Assembly (NCBI GenBank): GCA_032718865.1
Contig: JALUTQ010000007.1
Span: 2,232,001 to 2,296,000, forward strand
Source of the DNA: Tilletia caries
Lineage: Eukaryota; Basidiomycota; Exobasidiomycetes; Tilletiales; Tilletiaceae
Length of the DNA stretch: 64,000 nucleotides
Direction of reading: 5' to 3'
The notes beneath the pieces were generated by a model that did not search any database, was not told where the DNA came from, and was given only the letters and a program-made list of their open reading frames with translations. The position numbers were made by a program, and so were the translations under genes. Shown piece after piece: positions 1 through 11,311 of the stretch. Positions within the stretch are counted from its first letter, which is position 1. Each line of letters starts with the position of its first letter.

Positions 1-123
1 CGCATCACGTGATCCTGCAACTGAAGAATTTCCTTCCCACTCACTGGAAGGCTTCCGACCTTGCTCCCCTTCCTCGTCGCTCACCGTCATCAAGCACCAA
101 CACTTCCGACACAGCAAGTCAAG

Positions 124-1394
124 ATGCCCAACAAGTCATCTCAACCCAGCCACAAGAACGACGGCCAGCAGAAGAGCGGTTAGTATTGTCCTCTCGGTCT
201 TTCCCCCCGCGTCTTGGCCGGGTTTGGTTCTGCGCAGCTCAGGTGTCGCCGGGGCAGCGGACGTCCTGGCGGAGGAAACGGACAGCGGGCGCGGCAGAGC
301 AGAGCAGATAAGCCGGCAGCAGCATCGGCGGCGACAGCAGATCTTTCAATCCGACAACAGCAGCAGCAGCAGAGGACGTACGAACGACTTCACGAAGGAC
401 GCGGCGAAAATTTGGCGGAGACGAGCGGTCCGACATCATGCTGGACTGGCATCCCTGCGGTCACTATTGCGTGGGTAGCAAGCAGGTGGTGGATGTTGCC
501 GGTATTTTTGGACCGCATGTCCCCTATGACGCTCACTGGATGGGCACATGCCAAATGCTGCCGGTGTCCAAGGGGGCCAGTGATTACGTGTATCTACGCG
601 CGCCTTTCCTCTCTACCGCGATGCCGCCTCTCTTGGTTCCACTTCGCCGAACACGCCTACGACACTGCTGCTGCTGCTACCGCTCCCCACTGCTCTGCTG
701 GACATGTCCGCGCCGGTCCAGTCCACCACCCCGTGCCACGAACCCACCTTCGCTTCACGCACATGCTCCAATACTGAAAACTTCTCTCCATCCCCCATCT
801 CATACAGGGCTCGTCTGGGGCAAGAACCGCGGCCACGAGACCACCCGCCGGGTTCTCGCACCCAAGCCCTCGCAACGCAAGGGCCGATCGTCCCAGCGCA
901 CTCAGACCATCAAGAGCGTCATCCGGGAGGTTGCTGGTTTCGCACCATACGAGAGGAGGGCGATGGAGCTGCTCCGTAACTCCAAGGTGTGTACCTTTTC
1001 TTGGTTTCTTTGCTTCTTTCGGTGTTGGGGTTGGCGGAAGATCACGGGGGTCTTGCACGTTGCCTTGAAGATGGGGGCACGGAATGTGATTGGACAAGGG
1101 CAGCGACTGTCCAATCGCGGCCTCAGTCAGGGTAGCTGGCAACGGGCAGGGGATGGACAAGCCACAGGCGGGAACACCTGGACCGAACGCATTGCTGGGC
1201 AACGTCTTCCCTACACGATCCAAGACTCCCTCGTATGCTGACTCATCCTTTCCTGACTCCCCTTCCCTTCACGCAAACAGGACAAGCGCGCCCGCAAGTT
1301 TGTGAAGAAGCGCCTCGGCACTCTCCGCCGCGCCAAGGCAAAGGTCGAGATCCTCACCTCTGCCATCCAGGAGCAGCGTCGGGCAGGTCACTAG
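124..1394 (+). CDS. RPL36: 60S ribosomal protein eL36
   Basis: Structural protein of the large cytosolic ribosomal subunit. Exons 124-178, 808-986 and 1281-1394 give 115 aa. The core [10 protein letters not shown], then [20 protein letters not shown] and [12 protein letters not shown], matches the eL36 family from end to end, and the usual length is about 100-110 aa. The first exon encodes a 19-residue Lys/Gln/Ser-rich N-terminus; codon 19 (Gly) is split by the first intron. That intron is 629 bp, much longer than the others in this window, while the second is 294 bp. Long early introns are common in fungal ribosomal protein genes and can host regulation or snoRNAs, but I recognise no snoRNA boxes here. 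The C-terminal two exons are secure; the first exon is inferred from the only upstream ATG whose splice phase fits. Confidence 0.93.
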
Positions 1395-1825
1395 ATGGTT
1401 AACACCAACCATCTCTTGTCCCGTAACCAACCCCATCCCTCTCCCTCCATGCTTGTTCGGCGGGAACCGTCACGGCCCTTTCCGTCCCCCACATATTGCA
1501 TCGCATTGTCCTTACACACCCAGAGCCCACTCGCCATTCATGCACTCCACGATTCTCCTTCTGATCTCTACGGGCTGATGGCCTTTGACGCTTGCCACGT
1601 CTCGAGTTCAGACTGCTGAGATTCACGTACCCACCACACGACCAGAGGTGGAGAGACTGAGTCATGCCTTTTGCAAGCCGACATGGGACAAGTTGAGTCG
1701 CAGCAAATAAGAGTCCATTTTGATGTGAATGCGAAGGGTCCAGGGAAGGGAGAAGGACTGAAGGAAAGTGTGATAAGAGAGGCAGAAGTGGGAAGTACAG
1801 CGGACTCCAAGCAGTGAGTGAGTGT
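1395..1825. other. convergent intergenic spacer
   Basis: This 431-bp stretch separates the convergent 3' ends of the eL36 gene and the aspartyl protease gene. It should hold both 3' UTRs. No protein, RNA gene or repeat is recognisable. Confidence 0.6.
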
Positions 1826-4443
1826 TTACAGGCAGTAATGGTACAACGACGGAACGACAACGACAGCAGCAGCCCATGCAAGGGCCCCATACACGACCCT
1901 CCCATCCCCACGCGGCGTCAGCGCAGTCCCCGCATTCTTCTTGGCCGCCGCCGCCGCCGTAGCCGGATTGCTGGGCAGCGGCTGCACCGTCGTCCCATTC
2001 GCAATCACAGGCACCCGCCCATTCCCTATCGCAGCCGTGATGACAGGCGTATACCTTGGCTGACCGCCCAGTGCACCCACACCAGCATTGGTGGGCGGGG
2101 GCGCACCGGGTGTGGGTCTCTTCGTCGCGCTTGCAAAGGCGTAGGTTGGCGTCATGTAGTAATCCGGATAGGAAGGTAAGGGTACGAGGCTGTTGGGCAG
2201 GGTGGATGCGATCTTCGTTGCGCTGCTCGCGAGCCATGCTGAGACGCTCTCGGCGGGTTCCGGGGCGAACAAGGCTGCTGAGGCCTCAGGGTCGAGCGTC
2301 CCGGAACCCGAGGTGGAAGCGGTCAAGTTGGCCAAGCGGGTGTCCATCGGGTACAACCCGATCTTGGGCGCCTCTTCGCCCTCGATGCCCAGACTGAAGA
2401 TCGTATATGCCGCCTGGAAGAACGTCGTCCCAAGCGTCCACGAGACCCCATCCGCACTCGGCAAGTCAAGCGAAGCGGCTAGCCAGGAGAAGCACAGATT
2501 CGGATTGCCCGAGGCCGGGCCGATGAGGTACTGCGTTGGAAGCAGTGTCACATTCCTCATCACCGACGCCGGCGAGGATCCGAAGCCGAAATGGAGTTTG
2601 AGGGTGGTGTCACAGGGGACGACCCACTGGCCGTTGCCCACATGTCGGCTCGAGGGGATGAGCGAGTACAGGTCCGCGACGGCTGCCACGGGTCCGAGGA
2701 TGCCGCGGGTGCCGCTGTCGATGATCGCCAGCGGGCTCGGACCTGTGTAGTTCGCATAGGGCGAGGAGGAGATGTTGGCGCTCGTGCCGTTGGCTCCAGC
2801 CACTGCCAATTGTAGCGCCCAGTAGACGTACGACCCGAGTTGGGCGTCTTCGACATTCACAGAAGCGTTCGAAGGTTTCGAAGAATCGCCCGAGGGGAAT
2901 GGTACAACCTAATTATTGTAAGGATTCGAACGATCAGCGCCCAAAAGTAAAATAAAAAATAAAAAATGGAATGCATGAGACAACCGGGTCCGAGCATCTG
3001 TACTCACATCATGCCAGTCCACGAGGGCACGATCCTTGGCCGTAGGCAGGATGTAGGGATCCACTGCACCGATGCTCATCCGGCCTCCCGTGCTATTAAA
3101 GGCAAGACTGAAGAGCGGGTACGACGCATTGCTGCTGTCCGACGAGAGCAAGGTCGTCATCAAGGGAACAACGGAAGGGGCCGCGGAGGAGGTGTTGGAT
3201 ATGGCGGCGTTTGACAGGTTCTGGCCCATCAGCGTGCGTGAGATGGCTGATCCGCGAGGGAAGCCCAACCCAAGAATCCCACCGATACCTGTCAGATCGC
3301 AAGAAGGGAAGAACAAATTTCAGATATTGCTCGTCCAAATATACACAAGCGGAAAATTTGTATGCGCTCTCACCTTGCTCAAGTAAGGTCACATTGGTTC
3401 GATCGACGAGACCGAATGCCTGTCTGGGCGCTTTCAGTTCGGCCAGAGTGACGTCTTCCACCCCGACAATGCCGGAAGTGTACGACCGGTCGGCATACAT
3501 GATAGAGAAGGGCACCGTGGTGGAAGTGTTACTACCAGCAGAAACATTGGCAGCTGCTACCCGCACGTTCCGGTTCCCTTCCGAGGTTGATAACTGATGG
3601 GCGGAGCTGGCCGAGTCGGGAGCGTATCCGGGCAGGCTGAGGATGCTGAGCCATCTCTTGATAGATTTTCTCGTCCAGTCGTTCTGTTGTCGTCCTGCGC
3701 CGCTATCATCGACCATAATTCGACCCATGTGCCTTCCCTTGATCCGCAGACTCCTGCCCAAATTCGCCGTCGCGCTCGCATTCAACGACGATGAGGAGAA
3801 GGAGGAAGACGAGCCACTGAGAAGAAGCGGAGCATAGCTCGAACTCTTGCTCTCGTCAAAGCGGAAGATGTCATCGCTGGCGCACGCTACGGCGGTCGAC
3901 TTGTTGCAGCGCGTGGAGACGACCCAGAGATCTGCGGAAGCGGTGTCGAGCTGGACGAAGACAAGTTGGGATCCTCCTGTTGTGTTGGAGGACATGTTCA
4001 AGGCGACATTGTATGCGCTGGGGTAGAAGGGAGTAGAATTCAGCATTGGTACGGCAGATTTTACTTGTGGTCGGGGCGTGGGGGGGGGGGGGAAATGTAA
4101 GGACGACGAAAAGGGGGAAGGGCACTCACTTCCCCAAGTAGCCGAGTTGGCTTAATTTGTCACTTGGATTTGAGGCCGAGTTGCTGGTGGAGTTTGTGGC
4201 AGTGCCCGCTGCGGAAGTCGCCTCCTGCGCTCTCTTCTGGATCCGGCGCTGATCGGAAGTCAAGAGGTCATGGGAGTCGAGTCCTCGTCGTTGTTGCTGT
4301 TGCTGTGGGGATGTTCTGGGGACGAGGTCGATGAGTGCGCTGGCCGATCTGTGGGTGATGTCTGGCTTATTGAAGTACGAGGGTGGACTTGCTGCTTCTG
4401 TGCTTGCGATGAGCAGCAAGAGTGGCAGCAGGAGAGCCCGCAT
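1826..4443 (-). CDS. GPI-anchored pepsin-like aspartyl protease (yapsin-like)
   Basis: A secreted A1-family aspartyl protease probably tethered to plasma membrane or wall. Exons, in transcript order, 4443-4130, 4017-3374, 3288-3008 and 2908-1826 give 773 aa. The N-terminus (MRALLLPLLLLIASTEA) is a signal peptide, followed by a Gln/Arg-rich propeptide. The first catalytic motif is DTASADLW (Asp129, with Ala where DTGS is usual); the second is IIDSGTRG (Asp477). The body has many N-glycosylation sequons. The Ser/Thr/Pro/Ala-rich stalk ends in a hydrophobic tail (AWAAAVVVVPSL), typical of a GPI signal. An ATG 36 bp upstream (4479) is in frame, but 4443 has A at -3 and starts the hydrophobic segment directly. 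For the first intron I chose the acceptor at 4018 because it alone keeps frame and has a pyrimidine tract. Substrate specificity is unknown. Confidence 0.88.
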
Positions 4444-4942
4444 TGTTGTTATTGGTGTCTTGCGCTTTGCTGTGTGCATTGGACTGGAGAAAGGAGTGTG
4501 GTTTCAAAGAGAGAGGGAGAGGGAGATGAGAGGGAAGCAGGGAGAGAGAAAAAGAGAGAGAAAACAAGAGAGAGTAAGGGAGCAAGCTATGTACTGTGTT
4601 TGCTGCTGCGGTGTTGGCCTCGAGCTTGGACTGTTCCTGAGCGAGCAGTCGGTGGGTCTGTTCGTCGTCGAGCTTACCTTCCACCTTGGCTTGAAGCCAC
4701 CGGTCAAGCTGCTGAGCGATCCAAACACCGCCCGCCGGCCGCCGGAAAGCGCTTCAATTTGTGTCGGAGCATGGCGTGTTTATCCGATGTGTAGTGCCAC
4801 CCGCTTGGACGCTTGCACAACTACTACTTCTCATCCTCCCCGACTTCGGCAAGCTCGAGCTTGCGAGCGCGCTTCAATAACTCTAGAGTCCAGACGAGGA
4901 TCCGCTTCGCTCGCCCGCCTCTTTTGCCGCTCGCTCGCACGC
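4444..4942. promoter_or_regulatory. divergent promoter region with GA-rich tract
   Basis: 499 bp between the divergent aspartyl protease and Tad1 start codons. Around 4505-4575 the + strand is an almost pure purine (GA) tract, i.e. a CT tract in the 5' leader or core promoter of the protease. CT-rich leaders are common in fungal promoters. I see no canonical TATA box. Confidence 0.45.
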
Positions 4943-7214
4943 ATGAACGATGCGAAAGTCCTTGCCAAGGTCGCAGCGGAATTATGCCATGGCCAGTACG
5001 AATCCCTGCCTCCTCGTGGAGCTAAACCCAATCGTAGGACAGATGGCAGGTGCGCATCCTGCTTCCTCTCTTCTCGCCCTTACCTTCCTCCTTCTCATCT
5101 GGCTGGACTACAATGAATCTGAGATCACACCTTCGCCTTCTTTCTTTGCCGCGTACTCTCCCACCCTCCCCCCAGACGGGAATGGACCGTCCTCTCGGGT
5201 TTACTGCTCCAGATCCAAGATCCAAGCCAAGAAGATAACGAGCTGCATTTGATCGCCCTAGCGACCGGCGTCAAGTGCTCCCCGCTCGACAACATCTCCC
5301 CGCATGGAGATCTCCTTCATGATTGCCATGCAGAGATACTCACTCGGCGCGCAGCTAGGAAATGGCTCCTCCGCCGATTGCGCGATGAGGTCGTCTTACT
5401 CCAGAGCGATGATGCCTCGACGGTGCTTCATGGAATCCCCCGGATCTTCGAAGCCGCTTCTGCGGAGGGAGTTCGATGGCGACTGAGGCAGACCGTGCGG
5501 GTGCTGTGGTACATATCCACCTTACCTTGTCAGTCCGATTTCTAACTTGATTTGCTGGAGAATGGAAAACCTGCTGACCTTGTGCTCTGACTGTTAACAG
5601 GCGGAGACGCGTCTACATCGCACCTACGCATCAGCCGCACTTCACGCCATGGATTTGAACGAGCTGGCGAGGCTCCATCAGACGGACCCCAGGCTGGAGA
5701 AGCGATCCTTGCCCTGTCTTCACGCATCAGCGAGGATGCTGTCCCCGGCGGACACGCAGCGGCAGGCTCCGAAGTCGTCCGCGGCAGGACGAACGAGGCG
5801 ACCCTCAGCATCCTCAGAACGAAGCCTGGTGAGTAAACTCAGTGGCCCAGCTACATCTATCGTTTCTCCTTCTGACAGATTCCGATGCGACCTTTCCTCA
5901 GGCCGAGCAGACTCCATACCGGCCATTTCGCTTTCGTGCAGCGACAAGGTGAGTGGAACTACATCTTGTCCCCGTGTATTGATTCATCCTGGTTCATGAT
6001 GACAGCCCTGATGACAACATGTTCCCAGCTTGCGAGCTATGTCGCCCTGGGTGTTCAGGGATCGCTACTCAGCGCCCTCCTTGAGCCAATCGTTCCCTCG
6101 GTCTTCGTCATCGGATTCGTGCCCAAGGAACACGTCCCCTTAAACGCTGAAGAGCAAGGTGAAACCTTGCAACGAGATTGCCAACGAGCACTGTGGGATC
6201 GACTGGAGATGTTCCTTGCCAACAACCCCATCTTTGACTCGTCAAGGCCTCGACAACGCCCGACCATCATCTTGTTACCCAACCCAGGGTTCTGTCATTC
6301 CAAGGAGACTGTTGAGCTAGCTATTCGAGCCGAACAGCGCCCCGAACAGGCATGGGACGACGTCGAGCCAGTCCCAGCCGCTGGATGTGAGTTCGTTGCG
6401 GGAATGCATGTGGATACAGCTAAAGTCACGGGGGACCGGTCTGATCTCGTCTTCTTTTGACCGACAATCATCTAAGCCGTGATATGGACACGTACGGAAA
6501 CAGCCAAGGGAAACGTGGAGAATGTGGTCGCCGGTCTCAAGATGGGGGCGAGCCCGGCGAAGAAGAAGGGGCAAGAGTTGCTGCCTTTGCATTCAAGCCG
6601 AAGGTGAGACAATTCCCCCGTGTAAAGGCTCTTGAGCTTCTCGTGGCTCCTATGCATGTCATCACCTCACCAGATCGAACTCACGACAGTTCTTCCCATT
6701 CTCGGGCCACTTCAGATCAGCACTGTGCAAGCTGAATTGGTATCGCGACGTCTTGCAGCTCAGTTCAGAAATCCAAGGGGAAAGTCGAGAGGATGCAGTC
6801 GGTCCAGCCGCAGCGAGCAACAGCTATTTCGGGGCCAAGAACGATTCGGAGAACGAGCATGTGCGGGAGTATAGGCAGAGGAAACTTCATTTGCGAGGTT
6901 GGGCTCAGCCATCCTCACCCACCGACGCGGTGGAGAGTGCAGCACAGCGGCGACATCGGCAAGCGCGCGAATCGGAAATGATCAAGTCCTTTCTGAGTTC
7001 AACTGGCTGGGCGGCGCCAGAGACGGAGTCGGCGTTCCCAACCCATTCGGTCGGGAGTGGGTCTGCATCTGAAGGAGCTGTAATCGTGAAAGAGCCCAGG
7101 ACAGAGGCTCCGTTCTGCGGATGGCTGGTCCTAGGTCCGCGGGCAGAGTCCTTTGACCACGATGGACTATTACTGACTTCTGGACAAAGCAAAATTACAA
7201 CACCGTCTTCATGA
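4943..7214 (+). CDS. TAD1: tRNA-specific adenosine deaminase 1 (Tad1/ADAT1)
   Basis: Deaminates A37 of eukaryotic tRNA-Ala to inosine; related to the editase domain of ADARs. Exons 4943-5049, 5176-5528, 5601-5828, 5902-5948, 6029-6386, 6477-6603 and 6674-7214 give 586 aa with continuous frame. The zinc and proton-shuttle residues are all present: HAE (His86, Glu88), PCGDAS (Cys154) and SLSCSDK (Cys242). The N-terminal block REWTVLSG and the segment LGVQGSLLSALLEPI are family hallmarks. The fourth exon is only 47 bp; its acceptor (after 5901) was chosen because the alternative at 5878 destroys the SCSDK motif. The Ser/Arg-rich stretch 420-560 looks like an insertion before the C-terminal end. 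It shares a promoter region with the protease gene and converges on the SDHAF3 gene, 38 bp away. Confidence 0.93.
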
Positions 7215-7252
7215 ACAGAGCGCTTGAGAGGTGGAAAGTCGGATAGTGTGAT

Positions 7253-7947
7253 TTATTTCTGGTCCTTCGAGGACTCGGGTTCGCCTTCACCTTCACCCTC
7301 ACCCTCAACCAAGAGATGGGAGTAGAGTTCATACAGCTGGTGGACTTGCTCCTCGGAAAGCTGTAAGTGAGGAGATAAGGGTGTTCAGCCGGGTCAAGTG
7401 GACGAATTTGCTGACATGAGACACCCAGTGGTCCACTTACCTTCTCCAGGAGATCAGGGTCCAGCCTTCTTCCCTCGGTCTTGAGTCCGATACCGCGGTC
7501 GACCTCGAGTGTATCGAGGTAGAGCTTCCATTGGGACAGAAAGCCGATCTGGTGTAGGGGAGGGAACGACATCAGCTCAAGACCTCCTTCAACGCGACTT
7601 GAATCTTTGCTTACCAAATGAAGTGGATTGTCCGCCTTGCGATGCCTTCTGAATTCGTCCTTGATATAGGCATCTCCGAGAGACCGCATCTCTGCGCTGA
7701 GAGCATATCGGTGTGCTCGAAGGATACGTCGATAAAGCGGAATGGGAGGCAGTAAGGCTTGGGCGGTGGGGGTCAGATTGAAGTGTTGCGAATGAGGATT
7801 GTTCGACGACGATCCCGAGGGAGAAGAAGACGAGGAGGAGGCTAGGCGGCTCTGTTGGACACTCACGCCGCTGAGGACGGGACGGAGCAGGGCGGCGCTG
7901 GGCCGGGGGGCGAGAAGGAGAGAGACAGTCCTGGGGGCAGCGTTCAT
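7253..7947 (-). CDS. SDH7: succinate dehydrogenase assembly factor 3 (LYR protein, Acn9/Sdh7)
   Basis: Mitochondrial LYR-motif chaperone that helps mature the iron-sulfur subunit of complex II. Exons 7947-7615, 7548-7441 and 7360-7253 encode 182 aa. The conserved core is LYRRILRAHR (LYR at 71-73), then EMRSLGDAYIKDEFRRHR and DNPLHL, then IGFLSQWKLYLDTL. The N-terminus rich in Ala, Arg and Ser without acids (residues 1-45) looks like a mitochondrial presequence. The C-terminus has a short Glu-Gly repeat from a GGTGAA microsatellite. Two more in-frame Met codons lie upstream (7950 and 7977), so the start could be up to ten codons earlier. Introns are 66 and 80 bp. Confidence 0.92.
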
Positions 7948-8172
7948 CATATGAGTGGCAATCGGATACATACACAAAGATGGAGGTGGGTTCGTTCGGA
8001 CACCGCCGGGCGAGGTCGGCCTTCTTCTCGCCTGCGAACGACGTCACGCGCATCGTCTCGAATTCCTTCATCACAACACCGTGCATCTATCTGCACGACC
8101 TCGATCGCGCATCCATCCCACAGCCCACAGAGCGAAGCGTTCATCACAGAGAGATAGAAATATCGAAAGAAG

Positions 8173-10070
8173 ATGCCGTCCAAGAAGAGCTCCAAGCAGG
8201 GCAAGGGCGCTGAGTCTGCCCCGCCGTCGGCAGCCCAGGCCCTCGAACAGGCGCTCGAGCAGAGCCAGCAGATCATCGACAAGGGTGTCGCAGATGGCAA
8301 GAAGCAGGTCGAGAAGGCAGCCCAGGCAGTCAAATCTACCACGGATGCCGAGCGTCAGGCGTACTGGAAGAAGATCTGGGACCGCACCTTCTGGACCATC
8401 CTCATGCTCATAGGCTTCGTCGGTGAGTAAACCAGTCTACCGCACCTAACCACGACGCGTGCGTTTGGGTGTATGGTTTTGCGAGGATGTTATGCGCTGA
8501 AAACCCTTTCTACTTCCTTCTTTCTCCCACCCGCTCTCAGCGCTCTTGCTCATGGGCCATCCGTACATGATTCTCCTCGTCACAGCATCCGAGACGCTTG
8601 TGTACAGGGAGGTCGTCGGCCTTTTCAACTTGCCCAACCGACCACACGTCACATCGCGGCGCTCGGGAAAGAGCTCCGGTGTCGAGAGTGCCATGACGAG
8701 CGCAGCTCCTAGTGACGACGAGGATGATGACGGTCCTATCTCTGACAACCGGAGAAAGGAGAATCTCTGGAGCAAGACGCTCAGTTGGTGAGCTTTTTTC
8801 TCTGTCTCGCTCATCAGTTTTTTTCGTCCGAACTGAGTGCTGATTCCGGTGATTTCTTCTCTGCAGGTACTTCTTTGCCGTCGCCAACTACTTCCTCTAC
8901 GGAGAGTCTCTCATCTACTACTTCAAGGTGCGTCACTTTGCCGCATCTTGTGATGTGCGCACGCGTGTGGAAAGAGTTCTGACCATCGATTCATGACCTT
9001 TTTTCAGCATATCGTCTTTGTCGACGCGTTCTTCCTGCCATTCGCGTCAAAGCACCGTCTGCTGAGTTTCCTGCTCTACACTTTCGGCTTCGTCGCCTTT
9101 GTCTCCGGTCTCAAGCGTGCCAATCTCAAGCGTCAGTTCGGTCTCTTCTGCTGGGTGCACATGAGTCTCCTCCTCATCGTGTTCAGCAGTCACTTCATGG
9201 TGAACAACATCCTCGAAGGCCTCATCTGGTTCTGGCTCCCTGCCAGCTTGGTCATCTGCAACGATACCTTCGCGTACATCTGTGGTATGCTCTTCGGCAA
9301 GACTCCCTTGATCAGCCTCAGTCCGAAGAAGACGGTCGAAGGATTCGTAGGAGCATTCATCGTCACCGAAGTCTTTGCCGTCGGATGGGGTGCCATTTTC
9401 TCCCAGTTCAACTACATGATCTGCCCAGCCGTCAGTCTGGGCATGAACGCGTTCTCCAACGTTGAATGCGAGCCCAACCCCGTCTTCAACTGGAACTATA
9501 CCCCGCTTCCCGAGCCGATCAGCAAGCTCGTCTCCCAGATTGCCCAGCTCGTGTTGCGCGACCCTTCGGCCAAGGTCACCGACATTGCGTGGCAATGGTT
9601 CTTCCTCCACTGCCTCGTCTTTGCCGCCTTTGCCAGTCTCATCGCCCCCTTCGGTGGCTTCTTTGCCAGTGGTTTCAAGCGGGCGTTCAACATCAAAGAC
9701 TTTGGAGATTCCATTCCAGGCCACGGCGGTCTGACCGACCGATTCGACTGCCAGTGAGTTATCCCTATGTCTTCCTCAGATGCGTACCTGGTTGCTGATT
9801 AATCCTGTCTCTTAACAGATTCCTCATGGGTCTCTTCTCTTATGTCTGTAAGTTTCTGCCCTGGTTGCCCGCACGATGCGACCCTGGTAACAAAGCTCAT
9901 CCGATCTGCCCTGTTGCTTTCCCGCAGACTTCTCGTCCGTCATCCGAGAGCACCACGTCACAGTCGGCAGCATTCTGCAACAGGTGGTGCAATACCTCAG
10001 CGTGGACCAGCAGAAGGAGCTGTACCGGGAAGTCGGCAGGTATTTATCAGGTCAAGGCGTCGTTTTGTAG
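8173..10070 (+). CDS. CDS1: CDP-diacylglycerol synthase (phosphatidate cytidylyltransferase)
   Basis: Makes CDP-diacylglycerol from CTP and phosphatidate in the ER, the branch point to PI, PG/cardiolipin and PS. Exons 8173-8422, 8541-8787, 8867-8927, 9008-9753, 9819-9847 and 9928-10070 give 491 aa. The family signature FKRAFNIKDFGDSIPGHGG then LTDRFD lies at about 409-433, just before the fourth intron. The N-terminal 70 residues are hydrophilic and charged, followed by several hydrophobic segments (GFVALLLMGHPYMILLV, FLLYTFGFVAFVSG, ASLVICNDTFAYICGMLFG), as in the integral-membrane eukaryotic enzyme. An acidic loop (DDEDDDG) sits near residue 135. One 29-bp exon (9819-9847) is required to keep frame and encodes the conserved FLMGLFSYV. 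Confidence 0.95.
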
Positions 10071-10433
10071 ACCACGTACATATTTGCTCCAGCAAAACCA
10101 TGCTGGAATGCTTCCCCTCCCAAAACACATCTAGAAACGAATCAGAACAAGCGAAGGTACATAATTATACGGCTTTTACAACGAGTTCCTCCTCTTCTAC
10201 ATGAGCAAGTGAGAAGCTGGACACACCGCAACTTGCGAATGAATGTTTAGACTCCAAGTCGGCCTGTAATAAGGAAGTGGATGCCGAGGTCGCGCTACAT
10301 ATCCCCTCCGCTATGTTCTGGGGCCAGAGGCCAGAGGGTTCAGAGTTTCAGACGTTGGAAAGAGGAAGAGAAAGGCTGCTGCTCTGCAGTAATGCATTAT
10401 ATTTACAAACGTGAGACAATTTGACAACAAAAA
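10071..10433. other. intergenic spacer between CDS1 and tRNA-Ser
   Basis: 363 bp holding the CDS1 3' UTR and the 5' flank of the tRNA gene. No gene or repeat is recognisable. Confidence 0.5.
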
Positions 10434-10528
10434 GACGACGTGCCGGAGTGGTTAACGGGTGCGCCTGCTATTCTTAGCATGTCAGTGTATAGGCTCTGCC
10501 TGCGTGAGTTCGAATCTCATCGTCGTCG
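10434..10528 (+). tRNA. tRNA-Ser(GCT) with 13-nt intron
   Basis: A 7-bp acceptor stem (GACGACG with CGTCGTC) and discriminator G at 10528 fit serine. The D arm is CCG-GAGTGGTTAA-CGG. The anticodon stem TGCGC pairs with GTGTA with two G-U wobbles, and the anticodon GCT is at 10467-10469. A 13-nt intron (10471-10483) lies one base 3' of the anticodon, the canonical position. A long variable arm (AGGC-TCT-GCCT) is class II, as expected for Ser. The T arm GTGAG-TTCGAAT-CTCAT is intact. A T run after 10528 is the Pol III terminator. Confidence 0.92.
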
Positions 10529-10566
10529 GATTTTTTGCCGCCCAATTTTTTTTGCACTCCAACATA

Positions 10567-11042
10567 CGAGGCCGTTGTCAAAAGTATCCGGACACCAAAT
10601 TTTTAACCATACGTTTACTAAGTGTTCGCCTCTATTTCACCTTAAGTCAAACTTGGTCAGTAAAATCTGTAAAAATACACCTCTTAGCTGACCTTCTAGC
10701 GAGAGCGCAGGAGCATCGGAATATGTGACTCAAAAAAATTGAGAAAAATTGAGGAGCTGGGTTGAGTAAGGTGGGTGTGAAGGAGTTTGAAATCACCTAG
10801 TAAATTACTAATTGAAATCGTTTCTTCCTCTTTCCACTTAGAGCAACCTGTCTTCCAAGTCAGAGCTGGGAAATCTCCAAAGAGAGAAGTTGTTCTCCAG
10901 AATAGAGGCTTTCCAAATGGCCCGTCATTGAGCGTCTTCCATATCCATGTCTTTGAGTTGCATCGAGAGCCCAAAACAGGCGATTACTTAGTAAACGTAT
11001 GGTTAAAAATTTAGTGTCCGGATACTTTTGACAACGGCCTCG
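10567..11042. mobile_element. Tc1/mariner-type MITE
   Basis: A 476-bp element bounded by nearly perfect terminal inverted repeats of about 56 bp (10567-10622 and 10987-11042), beginning CGAGGCCGTTGTCAAAAGTA. It is flanked on both sides by TA (10565-10566 and 11043-11044), the target duplication of Tc1/mariner/pogo transposases. The interior has no ORF of note, so it is non-autonomous and would need a transposase from elsewhere. It lies 38 bp downstream of the tRNA-Ser gene. Confidence 0.9.
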
Positions 11043-11053
11043 TACCCCACCTC

Positions 11054-11311
11054 AGTTGTGAGACGGCCTCTGGGCGTGGTCTATGGGTCTCCCAGTAGTC
11101 TCAGTCTGCCGAGCATCTTTCTTCTTCCCTCTACGAGCTTTGGTTCCTCTCCTTGATACAGACCAATCCTCTGTACTTCAGTCCTCTCTAAGTACAATCC
11201 AGCACTTCTCCTTGGCGTCGGATACCCTCCTTGTCTGTCTCTCTCTTGCAGTGGTCGGTTGTGAAGTCTCTGCAAGTCTCCTTTCCTCACGGAAGGTCAC
11301 ATCTCACAACT
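11054..11311. repeat. 5' LTR of the 11.0-15.9 kb element
   Basis: 258-bp direct repeat, apparently identical to 15661-15918, with 10-bp inverted termini. It contains pyrimidine-rich stretches (TCTTCTTCCCTCT) and a CTCTCTCTTGCAG acceptor-like site. Confidence 0.93.

Noticed and set aside
657..1223. 188-aa minus-strand ORF across the eL36 exons and introns
   Set aside because: Antisense of a secure ribosomal protein exon; no family resemblance.
9047..9724. 225-aa minus-strand ORF
   Set aside because: Antisense shadow of CDP-diacylglycerol synthase, which carries the family signature on the plus strand.
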